Part shown: positions 27,187 through 36,353 of the stretch, in pieces | Layout of the letters: every line of letters starts with the position of its first letter | Numbering within the stretch: the stretch's first letter is position 1 | NCBI RefSeq assembly: GCF_048264025.1 | Contig: NZ_JBLXDN010000001.1 | Location: forward strand, 248,001 to 312,000 | Direction: 5' to 3' | Source: Nitrincola sp048264025 | GTDB lineage: Bacteria; Pseudomonadota; Gammaproteobacteria; Pseudomonadales; Balneatricaceae | DNA length: 64,000 nucleotides | Translations under genes and position numbers: made by a program | Notes under the pieces: model-generated | The model's database searches: none | What the model was told of the DNA's origin: nothing | Seen by the model: the letters and a program-made list of their open reading frames with translations, nothing else

Positions 27187-28464
27187 TCAGAGCCACTCCG
27201 CCAGTGCTTGCTGTAGCAGCTCGAGTTCATTCTCGGCTTTCTGACGGGCCTTTTTCTTTAGGCTTTCCAGCTCAGCGATTCTATCAGCAATCAGCGTCCT
27301 CGCAGCAGCTGATGGGTCTTCAGCTGCGGCTACTTGATCCAGCAACGGCTGTAGCTGCAGCAAAATAGCCCGTTTGCGTCCAGCTTCAGCGCGTTCCAGC
27401 ACTTCAGCCGACTTCTCTTTTTTCTGCACAGCATCAGTCGTAGACGGTGCTACATAGGTCAGAGGACGAATCCCCACGGCGATACGCACCTGACTGAGCA
27501 AAGGGGCCGCCTGAGCTCGCGCTTTCTCAGCACCTTTATGCAAGATGGATTCAACGTAGCCCAGATCGTCCATCAATTCATGGTAACGCTGGCGTGGGGC
27601 TGACAGCGTGGCATCCAGGTATTCGAACAGTTGTTTCTTGGCATCGCCCCAGGCAATGCCATTTTCAAATGCCCGACGCATCTGTGCTGTTTCGGCTTCA
27701 GTAGCAAAACAGCGGTAAAGCTGAAACAGGGTGCTACTGTCAGGGTCCTTAGGTTCACCCGGTTCACGCGAGTCGGTTTTGATCTGCTTGATCAACCGGT
27801 ACAGCTCATCAGAGCTGGAAAACAACGGCAGCGTATTGTCATAACTCTTGGACATTTTTCGTCCATCCAGCCCGGGAATCAACTGAGTTTCTTCATCGAC
27901 CTGGGCTTCCGGCAAGGTCAGTAGTGACCCAAACTGATGATTAAAGCGCCCAGCGATATCCCGCGCCATTTCTATGTGCTGTATCTGATCCTTACCCACC
28001 GGAATAATATCGGCATTAAACATCAGAATATCGGCCGCCATCAGCACAGGATAGTTGAACAATCCCATGGTCACACCATCATCCAGGTCGTCGTTGCCAG
28101 CCTCACGATTGGCATCAACGGCGGCCTTGTAGGCATGCGCTCGGTTCATCAAGCCCTTAGAGGTCTGGCAGGTGAGAATCCAGGTCAACTCCGGAATTTC
28201 AGGAATATCTGTCTGACGGTAAAAGGTGGCCTTATCCGTATCCAGCCCCAGCGCCAGCCAGGTAGCCGCTATGGCACGGGTTGACTCAGCCACCCGCTGC
28301 GGGTCCTGGCACTTAATCAATGCATGATAGTCGGCCAGAAAAAAATAGCTGTTATACTCAGGGTTGCAGCTAGCATCAATGGCTGGCTTGATCGCACCCA
28401 GATAATTACCGATATGCGGAATACCGGTCGTAGTGATACCGGTTAAAACTGTTTTTTTACCCAT
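27187..28464 (-). CDS. trpS: Tryptophanyl-tRNA synthetase, long form
   Basis: This class I synthetase charges tRNA-Trp. The HIGH-type motif is PHIGN near residue 16, the KMSKS motif is present (GRKMSKSYDN), and GKDQIQHIEMARDIA is typical. The catalytic and anticodon parts end near residue 335, the normal bacterial length. About 90 further residues form an alanine-, glutamate- and lysine-rich helical tail. Pseudomonas-type TrpS proteins also have such extensions. The start has no strong competitor. Confidence 0.96.
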   Translation of the reverse strand: MGKKTVLTGITTTGIPHIGNYLGAIKPAIDASCNPEYNSYFFLADYHALIKCQDPQRVAESTRAIAATWLALGLDTDKATFYRQTDIPEIPELTWILTCQTSKGLMNRAHAYKAAVDANREAGNDDLDDGVTMGLFNYPVLMAADILMFNADIIPVGKDQIQHIEMARDIAGRFNHQFGSLLTLPEAQVDEETQLIPGLDGRKMSKSYDNTLPLFSSSDELYRLIKQIKTDSREPGEPKDPDSSTLFQLYRCFATEAETAQMRRAFENGIAWGDAKKQLFEYLDATLSAPRQRYHELMDDLGYVESILHKGAEKARAQAAPLLSQVRIAVGIRPLTYVAPSTTDAVQKKEKSAEVLERAEAGRKRAILLQLQPLLDQVAAAEDPSAAARTLIADRIAELESLKKKARQKAENELELLQQALAEWL

Positions 28465-28609
28465 TACAGACCCGTGACACGTGACTTAAGTTTAGGTTGC
28501 TAAGCATACACGAAAGGCGTTTAAGGGTTAACCAGCGCTTTGACAAAGTCATTGCTCTAGCCAAAACTTACTGTAAAAATAAACTGATATAAATTCACCG
28601 GAGGTGAAT

Positions 28610-28843
28610 ATGGACACGTCTACGCATACAATTAATACCTTGTTCGAACAGCTTGGACTGGCATCAACGGATGCCCACATAGATCAGTTCATCAACACCC
28701 ACAAGCTTTTCTCCGACAAGGTGAAGCTAGAAGATGCCACTTTTTGGAATGAAGCACAGGCCGTCTTCCTTCGCGATGCCATCGCCAATGACTCTGACTG
28801 GGCTGAAGTAGTTGATGAGTTGAACACCCGTTTGCGTGGCTGA
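28610..28843 (+). CDS. DUF2789 family small protein
   Basis: This soluble 77-residue protein has the DUF2789 pattern (NTLFEQLGLAS, FINTHKLF, WNEAQAVFLRDAIANDSDWAEVVDEL). Function is unknown. GGAGG ends 5 bases before ATG 28610, which is preferred over the in-frame GTG two codons earlier. A perfect TTGACA at 28540-28545 could be its -35, but no good -10 lies at the right distance. Confidence 0.85.
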   Translation: MDTSTHTINTLFEQLGLASTDAHIDQFINTHKLFSDKVKLEDATFWNEAQAVFLRDAIANDSDWAEVVDELNTRLRG

Positions 28844-28887
28844 TACGGACGCAAATTTTTAACTGACACAGGAATTTCTCTGCCACT

Positions 28888-29661
28888 ATGCTGATATTGA
28901 TCTCACCAGCGAAAACACTGGATTTTGACTCAAAGCCCGTTACCGAGCAAACTTCTGTGCCGGTATTTACTGACGACGCTAAACAGCTCATTGCCCAACT
29001 TCGAGACTACTCTGTTCAGGATATTGCCCAGCTAATGAAACTGAGCGACAAACTGGCCAGTCTGAATGTTGCCCGCTATGAAAGCTGGGAAGCCGAGCAT
29101 ACAACTGATAATGCGCGTCAGGCCATACTGGCATTCAAAGGTGATGTTTATACCGGCCTGGATGCAGAGAGTCTGTCTGACAAGGATTTTGCCTTCGCTC
29201 AGCAACACTTGCGCATTTTGTCTGGACTTTATGGGGTGTTAAAGCCCCTGGATCTGATGCAGCCTTACCGATTGGAGATGGGCACTCGGTTGAAAACAAA
29301 CCAGGGCAACAATCTATATGATTTCTGGGGAGATCGACTCACCGATCACCTGAATGCAGAAGCCACTCAGGCTAGCGATCCGCTGATCATCAACCTGGCA
29401 TCCAATGAGTACTTTGGTGCCATTAATAAAAAGCGTCTGAAGGGTCGGCTTGTCTCCCCGGTATTCAAAGACTGGAAAAACGGACAGTATAAAATCATCA
29501 GCTTTTACGCCAAAAAAGCACGTGGTTTGATGAGTCGTTTTTTGATTCAACAGCAGATAGAGTCAGCGGAAGCCTTGTTGAAGTTTGATCTGGATGGTTA
29601 CTACTACAGTCCGAAAGACTCCAGCCCTGACTCACCGGTATTTTTGCGCGATCATAGCTGA
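28888..29661 (+). CDS. yaaA: Peroxide stress protein YaaA
   Basis: YaaA (DUF328/UPF0246) lowers intracellular free iron and protects DNA during hydrogen peroxide stress in E. coli. The 257-residue protein begins MLILISPAKTLDF and carries the family segments HLRILSGLYGVLKPLDLMQ, YRLEMGTRL, INLASNEYF and SFYAKKARGLM. Length is normal. It follows the DUF2789 gene by 44 bases and ends at a strong hairpin. Confidence 0.95.
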   Translation: MLILISPAKTLDFDSKPVTEQTSVPVFTDDAKQLIAQLRDYSVQDIAQLMKLSDKLASLNVARYESWEAEHTTDNARQAILAFKGDVYTGLDAESLSDKDFAFAQQHLRILSGLYGVLKPLDLMQPYRLEMGTRLKTNQGNNLYDFWGDRLTDHLNAEATQASDPLIINLASNEYFGAINKKRLKGRLVSPVFKDWKNGQYKIISFYAKKARGLMSRFLIQQQIESAEALLKFDLDGYYYSPKDSSPDSPVFLRDHS

Positions 29662-29672
29662 TTAAACCAAAA

Positions 29673-29705
29673 CAGGCAGCCAAACTGTTAACCAGTGGCT
29701 GCCTG
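29673..29705. terminator. Terminator between yaaA and the Tim44-like gene
   Basis: A perfect 10-bp stem (CAGGCAGCCA at 29673-29682, TGGCTGCCTG at 29696-29705) lies between two converging genes. On the minus strand it is followed by TTTTGGTTT, which fits termination of the leftward gene; the rightward tail is CTGTTGTTT. It probably works in both directions. Confidence 0.75.
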
Positions 29706-29731
29706 CTGTTGTTTCAATAGGTAAGCATAGT

Positions 29732-30610
29732 TTACGCGGGTTGTTCAATACCTACGATTATCCAGTTGCCTGACTGTTCTTGCATACTACGCTCAAGGTG
29801 CCAGATTTCGCTGAACTCGGTGGTATCACCTCTATCCTCTTCACGCAGCCAGCCATAAAAATTCACACTGGCAATCACACGATCACCTTTATCAATAAAG
29901 TTGACTAGCTCAGCCATCACCGAGACCACTTCGGTGTGTTGATCATGAGCCAGGCCGGCACGTTCCTGCTGCAGCAACGTCAGCATTTCATCAGAGGTGT
30001 AGGTAGCGATCTCTTCCCAGTCCTGCTGGTCCCAAACACGCTGCAAGTGGGTAAAGTGCTTTCCGGCAGCCTCCAAAAAAGCATCCTGATCAAACCATTC
30101 TGGCAAATTCAGTGGTTCCATCATATAGCCTGTGGCCAGACCGGATACAGGTGGCTCAGGCATAAACCCGCTACGCGACATGGACGTTTGCGCCTGTCCA
30201 TCACCAAAAGCCGCTGACGAACCTGGGCCTGCATAAGCCGCTCGAGGGTTGGCCGCCCCGCCACGCAGACTTTTCAAAAATTTAAAAATAAGAAAACCAA
30301 CCCCGGCTATCAACAGAACATCCATTAATTGAATTCCATCAAAAGCCCCCCCCATGAACAAGGCTGCCAACAATCCACCGGCAAGCAGTCCACCCATCAG
30401 CCCACCCATACCGGGACGCGCGGCCTGCTGATTCTGGGCACCATCCTGGCGTTGCTGTTGTCTCTGAGCAGGAGGCGATGCTTGACGCTGGGGGGCAGAG
30501 AAAGACTTGCCACCGGTCATGCCGCCACCAAAACGTCTGGCCTCTGCATCCATAGGCAACAGAAACAATCCGACCAGAAGGGTTATCATTGGAAGTGTAA
30601 AACGGCTCAT
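29732..30610 (-). CDS. Tim44-like domain membrane protein
   Basis: This 292-residue protein has an N-terminal signal or anchor (about 5-22), a low-complexity Gln/Arg/Ala segment (about 35-65), glycine-rich hydrophobic helices (about 70-110) and a C-terminal Tim44-like domain (about 155-290) with FLEAAGKHFTHLQRVWDQQD. Bacterial members of this family are of unknown function; the fold is related to the mitochondrial import protein Tim44. GAGGTG lies 4 bases before ATG 30610, which I prefer over a start six codons upstream. Confidence 0.85.
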   Translation of the reverse strand: MSRFTLPMITLLVGLFLLPMDAEARRFGGGMTGGKSFSAPQRQASPPAQRQQQRQDGAQNQQAARPGMGGLMGGLLAGGLLAALFMGGAFDGIQLMDVLLIAGVGFLIFKFLKSLRGGAANPRAAYAGPGSSAAFGDGQAQTSMSRSGFMPEPPVSGLATGYMMEPLNLPEWFDQDAFLEAAGKHFTHLQRVWDQQDWEEIATYTSDEMLTLLQQERAGLAHDQHTEVVSVMAELVNFIDKGDRVIASVNFYGWLREEDRGDTTEFSEIWHLERSMQEQSGNWIIVGIEQPA

Positions 30611-30731
30611 CAGCACCTCACATTGCATGCACTTGTTTCATGGATTCTAATGTATTTATCAAAGGCAAATATAAGCGGAAATACGACTAATTGATAGCCT
30701 TGACTTTCAAGACACCCATAATCCTTGAGCG

Positions 30732-32432
30732 TTACTCAGCTACACGTAATTTTCGCAGTATACGCACCAGCAAATTATTACCTGCATCGTTGCCGGTTAC
30801 AGAATAATGCAAAATATTGTAATTATTTAAATTCCACTCCATCTCACGACTCGCCTCAGCACGTCCGCAAAACAGTACTCGGTCACCGGGTTGTAACTCC
30901 TGTAGCTCACCCGGTACATAATCCAGGCTATCTCCTTGCTGCAACACTAGCGGAAAGCACTTGAGCATCTCTTGACGGTTATGTGGGTTTTTCATCAGAT
31001 ACTTTAACTGCAGGCTACCTTCGACGGCTATAAAACTGTGCACAGCTGGCGCTTTAGCCTCATTAATAACCACCTCCCAGATTGCCAGACGCTCATCACC
31101 GACACTACGGTTGAGACGATTCAACAAGGTATGCGCCCAAACATCAGGTTGCTGCAACAGATGATCAATGAACACCAATAACAGATTTGAGCGGCTGTAA
31201 GCCATAATCCGACTGGCAATAACCGCACCTGACTTCATCACAAAATCACAATTTGCATGTTGAAACACCCGTTCATTTGAGTGTCGATTCTGGCGCACCA
31301 CGCAGGTTAACTGTGGATTGAGTTCACGTGCGGTCATGATGATGGAAAGATTATCGGCATCATTGGCCGTACCAGCCACAATACCCACAGCAGTTTCTAC
31401 TCTGGCTTGGCGTAAAGTACTTGCTTCTGTTCCTATACCGACGACACCATCGTCGAGCAGATCAAGTCGTTGGGCATCCGGCTCTATCACTGTGATATCA
31501 ACACCCACACGCACCAACGCCTGGTAAAGTGCCTGCCCGTAGCGTCCAAATCCACAAATAATCCAACGACCCTGACGCGATTTATACAGACTTGATAAGG
31601 GACGATGCTTCGGATTAATCAACCAGTCAAACACCAGATGTTTTTGCGGTGAGCTCACCGCCAGTGCCAGATATTCGGCATAGACTTTAAAAGGATCGAC
31701 AATCAGATCCGTCCCGAATGAAGCCAGGTTGGCTGCGTGCAGGCTTGATTGCGTGCGACTGAACACCTGACGTTTGGGATATTGCAATTTGCTGGCAATG
31801 GCAATCGACAAGTTGGCATTATCACTGTTGGTCAACGCCATCACCCCCTGACAACGGGGGTGTCGGATACCCGCATATTCAAGGTTATCTGGACGGGAAG
31901 CATCGGCACAAAAAACGGGCACAGGTACCAGCGCATTTTCAAGTTCCAGGGTATCGACTCGGGTCTGGTCAATATCCACCACAACCGACCTGATGCCCTG
32001 AGCGGCCAGTTCCTGGACAACCAGACTACCGGTAACACCATAACCGCAAATCAGCCAGAATGATTCCTCCAGTGAATTCACTTTTTTAATGAAGCGGCGT
32101 AAGCGCAGCAGGCGTAGAAACGCCGCTTCCTGAAAAATCTGTAAGGTGGCACCGATAGCATACAACCAAGCCGAAACAGATAGATAGATACTCACCATCG
32201 CCCACATACGCTGAGCATTGGTAAAAGCATAAGGCACTTCACCAAAGCCGATTGTTGTAGCCATATAAGACACAAAGTAAAAGGCATGAAAAAAGCCCAT
32301 CCGCCAGGGCTCACCCTGATCATCCTGACCAGGAATCAGCACGAATCCAGCGATGGTAATCGCATAAACCATAATCAATGCAATCAGCGGAATGCGCAGA
32401 CGCCGCAACAGCAGATAAAGAATATTCTGCAT
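30732..32432 (-). CDS. Ion channel with two RCK/TrkA-N domains
   Basis: The 566-residue protein has two membrane helices (about 14-34 and 76-100) around a pore loop whose filter reads TTIGFGEV, a variant of the potassium channel signature TVGYGD. Two Rossmann-type TrkA-N domains follow, with nucleotide loops CGYGVTGSLV (near residue 130) and CGFGRYGQAL (near 295). The C-terminal part resembles TrkA-C. It therefore looks like a two-helix potassium channel gated by nucleotides or ions through tandem RCK domains. The gene starts 2 bases after the DUF6394 gene stop. Confidence 0.85.
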   Translation of the reverse strand: MQNILYLLLRRLRIPLIALIMVYAITIAGFVLIPGQDDQGEPWRMGFFHAFYFVSYMATTIGFGEVPYAFTNAQRMWAMVSIYLSVSAWLYAIGATLQIFQEAAFLRLLRLRRFIKKVNSLEESFWLICGYGVTGSLVVQELAAQGIRSVVVDIDQTRVDTLELENALVPVPVFCADASRPDNLEYAGIRHPRCQGVMALTNSDNANLSIAIASKLQYPKRQVFSRTQSSLHAANLASFGTDLIVDPFKVYAEYLALAVSSPQKHLVFDWLINPKHRPLSSLYKSRQGRWIICGFGRYGQALYQALVRVGVDITVIEPDAQRLDLLDDGVVGIGTEASTLRQARVETAVGIVAGTANDADNLSIIMTARELNPQLTCVVRQNRHSNERVFQHANCDFVMKSGAVIASRIMAYSRSNLLLVFIDHLLQQPDVWAHTLLNRLNRSVGDERLAIWEVVINEAKAPAVHSFIAVEGSLQLKYLMKNPHNRQEMLKCFPLVLQQGDSLDYVPGELQELQPGDRVLFCGRAEASREMEWNLNNYNILHYSVTGNDAGNNLLVRILRKLRVAE

Positions 32433-32434
32433 GA

Positions 32435-32818
32435 TCAGCGGCGCACAATAACAGTCTCAACCATCAGCAGTATGACCGATACCACATTGGCAATCAGTGC
32501 ACCGGCAGCGAAGGAGACCATACTGGCGGTAATAGAGGGCGTCATGCCAGCTTCATTAATATTCACGCCATATCCCCAGATAAACGCGGCAATTAGTAGC
32601 TGCAGGTCGGCTACCAGACTGGTAGCCAGCATCAATGCGCCAAGGTGGGTGCGGTCCCCGAACTTAAGTACAGTACAGATTAGACTGACAACCAGTGCGG
32701 CAAACAGCTCCCAGACATCGTGATGATCTATATTATCAATTTCACCCACAAAAAAGCCGAAATTTAGTGTCAGTGCCAGTATAATAAAGAATGCAAAAAT
32801 TACTTTTTCTCGGTTCAT
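32435..32818 (-). CDS. DUF6394-like four-helix membrane protein
   Basis: This 127-residue protein has four hydrophobic segments and acidic loops (FFVGEIDNIDHHDVWEL, WGYGVNINEAG). I recognise it as similar to the uncharacterised DUF6394 family. ATG 32818 has GGAAG 7 bases upstream; the frame extends further to 32854 without a better site. It lies directly before the ion channel gene, so a role as channel subunit or regulator is possible but unproven. Confidence 0.75.
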   Translation of the reverse strand: MNREKVIFAFFIILALTLNFGFFVGEIDNIDHHDVWELFAALVVSLICTVLKFGDRTHLGALMLATSLVADLQLLIAAFIWGYGVNINEAGMTPSITASMVSFAAGALIANVVSVILLMVETVIVRR

Positions 32819-32933
32819 AGACATACTTCCGTGACAGAGTGGAACAAACGTCAAACGGTAGTCAGGAACTATATGGCTACCCTTCAGTCCTATCAGACAT
32901 CAACTTCAGCCTTTACTGACTTACAGGTATCTT

Positions 32934-35780
32934 ATGCCAGGGGTTACAGGATTCAAAATGCTCCGTGTTATTTTTTTAGTGTTTCTGATCAGCTTTTCCG
33001 GTTTTGTTCCAGCCCAGGTTATCCAAAGCCCCTATGATAACCGGTCACTTGAGACCTTAATCTTACCCAACCAGCTGAAAGTCTTATTAATTTCCGATCC
33101 AGCAGCTGAAAAGGCGGCCGCCTCACTGGATGTTGCCGTTGGCTCTGCTGCTAACCCAGTGGATATCCCCGGTCTGGCACATTTTCTGGAGCACATGCTG
33201 TTCCTAGGTACGGAAAAATATCCGGAAGCCGATAGCTATCAGTCGTATATCAATGCTAACGGCGGATCACACAACGCGTTCACTGCCTATGAAAACACCA
33301 ATTATTTTTTTGATGTTCGCCCTGAAGCACTGGCAGGAGCTCTTGATAGGTTCTCACGCTTTTTTATTGATCCGTTGTTTACACCCGACTATGTGCAACG
33401 CGAACGTCATGCCGTTGAATCAGAGTTTCAAGCCAAGCGCCGGGATGACAACCGCCGCATACACGAAGTGACTAAACAGGTCATGAACCCAGAGCATAGT
33501 TGGAGTAACTTTGCCGTAGGTGATCTGCATTCACTGTCAGACGGTGATAATACTCAGATACGCGACGCGTTGATCAACTTTTACCAGCAATACTACTCAG
33601 CCAACCTGATGAGTCTGGTTATCAGCGGCCCACAAACACTCGATGAGTTGCGTGAACTGGTAGAAATGCGCTTCAGTGACATTGCCAATTTTCAGGCTGA
33701 GCCCTATGTAGATCAAGTACCACTGTTTACTGAAGACCAATTGCCTTTACAGCTTGAAGTGCAGACCCTGCGCCAACATCGTACCCTGTCACTGACTTTT
33801 CCAGTGGATCCAATTCGTGATCACTGGCGCAGCAAACCGCTTTACTTCATTGGCAGCCTCCTGGGATATGAGGGTGAAGGCAGTCTGTTCAGCCTGTTAA
33901 AATCACAGCAACTGGCAACCGGACTGTCCGCCTACACGGCCATTGACCTTCCAGGCCAGGCCAGCTTTCAGGTTAATATTGAGTTAACCGATGACGGCCT
34001 TAATCAGATAGATCGCATTACCAGCCTGTTCTTTGGCTATGTCAATCTGCTCCAGAAGCAAGGCCTTAATGCCAACCTGTACCAAGAGGAAAGTGAACTG
34101 GCTGTGCTGCAGTTTCAGTTCCGCGACCAACCTCAGCCCATTCATGAAGTGATGATGCTGGCTCAGATGCAGCAGCGCTATCCAGTTGAAAACCTGTTGA
34201 ATGCCAACTATTTATTGGAGAGCTTCGAACCCGAACTTATTAATAGCTACCTGCAACAACTCAACCCGGACAACCTGCTGTTAACACTGCAACACCCACA
34301 AGTGACACCAGAGTTAACTGAAAAGCGTTATAATGCCGGTTACCGCTTTGCAGCTATCGAGCCCCAACGTTTGAACCTCTGGCAGGAAGCGACTCCGGAA
34401 GCTGAGCTGCAACTGCGCGAGCTGAACCCGTTCATTCCCGACTCACTGGCATTAACAGAGCGTGATGATCCGGCTACTGACCTGCCGGTAATGCTTCGAG
34501 ATGAGCCAGGTTTTAGCTTGTGGTACCAACAGGACCAGCAGTTTCAGCGACCCCGTGCTGACGTCTACTTTGCATTTATGACACACCTGGCACTGGCCAG
34601 TGCCGAAAATGCCGTCATGCTGGAACTCTACACTCGGATACTCAACGATCAGATGAATGAAATGCTTTATGATGCATCTCTGGCCGGACTGAATGTATCG
34701 CTCTACCCCCATCTGCGTGGCTTTTCCATGCAAATTTCCGGTTATAATGACAAACAGCCTCTGCTGCTGGACAGCCTGTTGCAGGAGATGCAGCACCCTG
34801 AAATTACCCCAGCCAGGTTTGAACGGGTACGTCAGCAATTTGAAGAACGCCTGATTAACCAACGTCAGGAGGGGCCTTACCAGCTGGCCATGCAACAGCT
34901 TTTCACTACACTGATGTCACGCTGGAGCACTGAAGACCGACTTGAAGCCTTGGAGAGTGTTACACCTGAACAACTTGAACAGTTTCTTGCCGAGTTGTTT
35001 ACCGAGGCTGAAGTGCGCTTACTGGCGCATGGCAATATCACAGCCGATATGGCGTTGAGCATGGGACAGCAGATACAGACTCAACTGCTGCCAAATACCC
35101 GACCCGTAACCGGCATTCAGGTACCGGTTGTTAAAATCCCGACAGATACTCCGCTCACTGACACACTGAAGTTAGCGCACAACGACGCCACACTGGTCCG
35201 CTACCTGCAAGCGGCAGATCGGAGCCTGGAAAAGCGAGCCGCCGTCGCGCTATTGAATGAAATACTCTCCACCCCGTTTTATTCACGTTTACGTACAGAT
35301 ATGCAACTGGGCTATATCGTCTTCGCCAATTATCTACCGATGGGTGATGTACCTGGCTTGGCGCTCATTGTGCAATCGCCAGTAGCTGATCCCTTAAAAT
35401 TGGAATCCCATTTTGATGATTTCCTGAGCGACATGCACACGCAACTGCAAGCGTTGAGTGACGAGCAATTGGAAGATTTCCGCATAGGATTACGCTCGCG
35501 CTTATTACAGCCAGATACCAAGCTATCTGAACGCTCTCAACGCTACTGGCGGGAACTGGATCGTGATGGGGCCTTCACAACCCACCAGCAGATCGCCGAA
35601 CAGGTGTCTGACATCTCCCGTGACGATCTGATAGCCGTGCTGGCAGAGCTGCAAACCAGGCAGTATCAAATCCGCAGCTTTGGCAATCTGCTTCCTGAAA
35701 CTGATGCTGAACCCACTATTCCGGATTTCAGTGGCTACCAGCGCTTACAGCAACAACGTAGTGAAAGCCATTTCCATTGA
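32934..35780 (+). CDS. M16 family (pitrilysin/insulinase-like) zinc protease
   Basis: This large periplasmic peptidase has 948 residues. The inverted zinc motif HxxEH is at 83-87 (LAHFLEHMLFLGTEKYPE), with E164 (HAVESEF) in the position of the third ligand. The architecture is the four-domain pitrilysin type, with the middle and C-terminal M16 domains recognisable (YRFAAIEPQRLNLWQEA, LQLGYIVFANY). A signal peptide ends near PAQV at residue 28. An alternative ATG at 32958 gives a more typical signal peptide start (MLRVIFLV) and also has an AGGA upstream, so the N-terminus is uncertain by 8 residues. It probably degrades small peptides. Confidence 0.92.
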   Translation: MPGVTGFKMLRVIFLVFLISFSGFVPAQVIQSPYDNRSLETLILPNQLKVLLISDPAAEKAAASLDVAVGSAANPVDIPGLAHFLEHMLFLGTEKYPEADSYQSYINANGGSHNAFTAYENTNYFFDVRPEALAGALDRFSRFFIDPLFTPDYVQRERHAVESEFQAKRRDDNRRIHEVTKQVMNPEHSWSNFAVGDLHSLSDGDNTQIRDALINFYQQYYSANLMSLVISGPQTLDELRELVEMRFSDIANFQAEPYVDQVPLFTEDQLPLQLEVQTLRQHRTLSLTFPVDPIRDHWRSKPLYFIGSLLGYEGEGSLFSLLKSQQLATGLSAYTAIDLPGQASFQVNIELTDDGLNQIDRITSLFFGYVNLLQKQGLNANLYQEESELAVLQFQFRDQPQPIHEVMMLAQMQQRYPVENLLNANYLLESFEPELINSYLQQLNPDNLLLTLQHPQVTPELTEKRYNAGYRFAAIEPQRLNLWQEATPEAELQLRELNPFIPDSLALTERDDPATDLPVMLRDEPGFSLWYQQDQQFQRPRADVYFAFMTHLALASAENAVMLELYTRILNDQMNEMLYDASLAGLNVSLYPHLRGFSMQISGYNDKQPLLLDSLLQEMQHPEITPARFERVRQQFEERLINQRQEGPYQLAMQQLFTTLMSRWSTEDRLEALESVTPEQLEQFLAELFTEAEVRLLAHGNITADMALSMGQQIQTQLLPNTRPVTGIQVPVVKIPTDTPLTDTLKLAHNDATLVRYLQAADRSLEKRAAVALLNEILSTPFYSRLRTDMQLGYIVFANYLPMGDVPGLALIVQSPVADPLKLESHFDDFLSDMHTQLQALSDEQLEDFRIGLRSRLLQPDTKLSERSQRYWRELDRDGAFTTHQQIAEQVSDISRDDLIAVLAELQTRQYQIRSFGNLLPETDAEPTIPDFSGYQRLQQQRSESHFH

Positions 35781-36350
35781 TTAGTCGAACAACACATTCA
35801 AATCGGGTGTAAACGACTCTTCCAGCAGCCTGAACCGTTCTTCCGGTTCAGGCTCTGTTTCCATTGCCTCTAAGCGTCGGTAAAAATTAGACGCCCCGAG
35901 CATATCCTCACCGACGGTCTGGCCGGTTTCTGTTTCGAAGGTCAACTCACCGCTAAAGCCGACATCCGGATCACAATCCTGACTCAATCCCAACGCAAAA
36001 CACTGCTGCTCACGGATATCAGCTGTAACTTCTTCAAAAATTCGATCTTCACCCGTCAGCGGCTGTGGCTCTTCTGGCTGATTAAACATTTCTTGAATTT
36101 CATAGACTTCATCAGGCTCAGAATACATGATGACAACAGGCTCTAAGGGCTCCACTGGTTCCGACGGATAAATTTCCGTCATCAGCTCTGGATCATAGTC
36201 CCCCCAATCACGTCCTTCAAACACATCCCGGGCATGATAACGTCCACCTTCATAGCCATCTGGCGGAATAACATTATATTCTGGACGTTCATTTGCCAGG
36301 GATGCCAGTGGCATGAACACAGCCAGACAGCATAGCCGGATACGTCTCAC
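35781..36350 (-). CDS. Acidic exported protein of unknown function
   Basis: I do not recognise this gene. The 189-residue product has a signal peptide (about 1-19, ending ASLAN). The mature part is very acidic and rich in Glu, Pro and Asp, with repeated PEP/PEEP-type stretches and two cysteines (C117 and C125, approximate) that could form a disulfide. It lies 3 bases downstream of sbcB in the same direction and ends against the M16 protease stop, so it may be read from the sbcB transcript. A real gene is likely given its length and signal peptide. Confidence 0.65.
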   Translation of the reverse strand: MRRIRLCCLAVFMPLASLANERPEYNVIPPDGYEGGRYHARDVFEGRDWGDYDPELMTEIYPSEPVEPLEPVVIMYSEPDEVYEIQEMFNQPEEPQPLTGEDRIFEEVTADIREQQCFALGLSQDCDPDVGFSGELTFETETGQTVGEDMLGASNFYRRLEAMETEPEPEERFRLLEESFTPDLNVLFD

Positions 36351-36353
36351 CGG

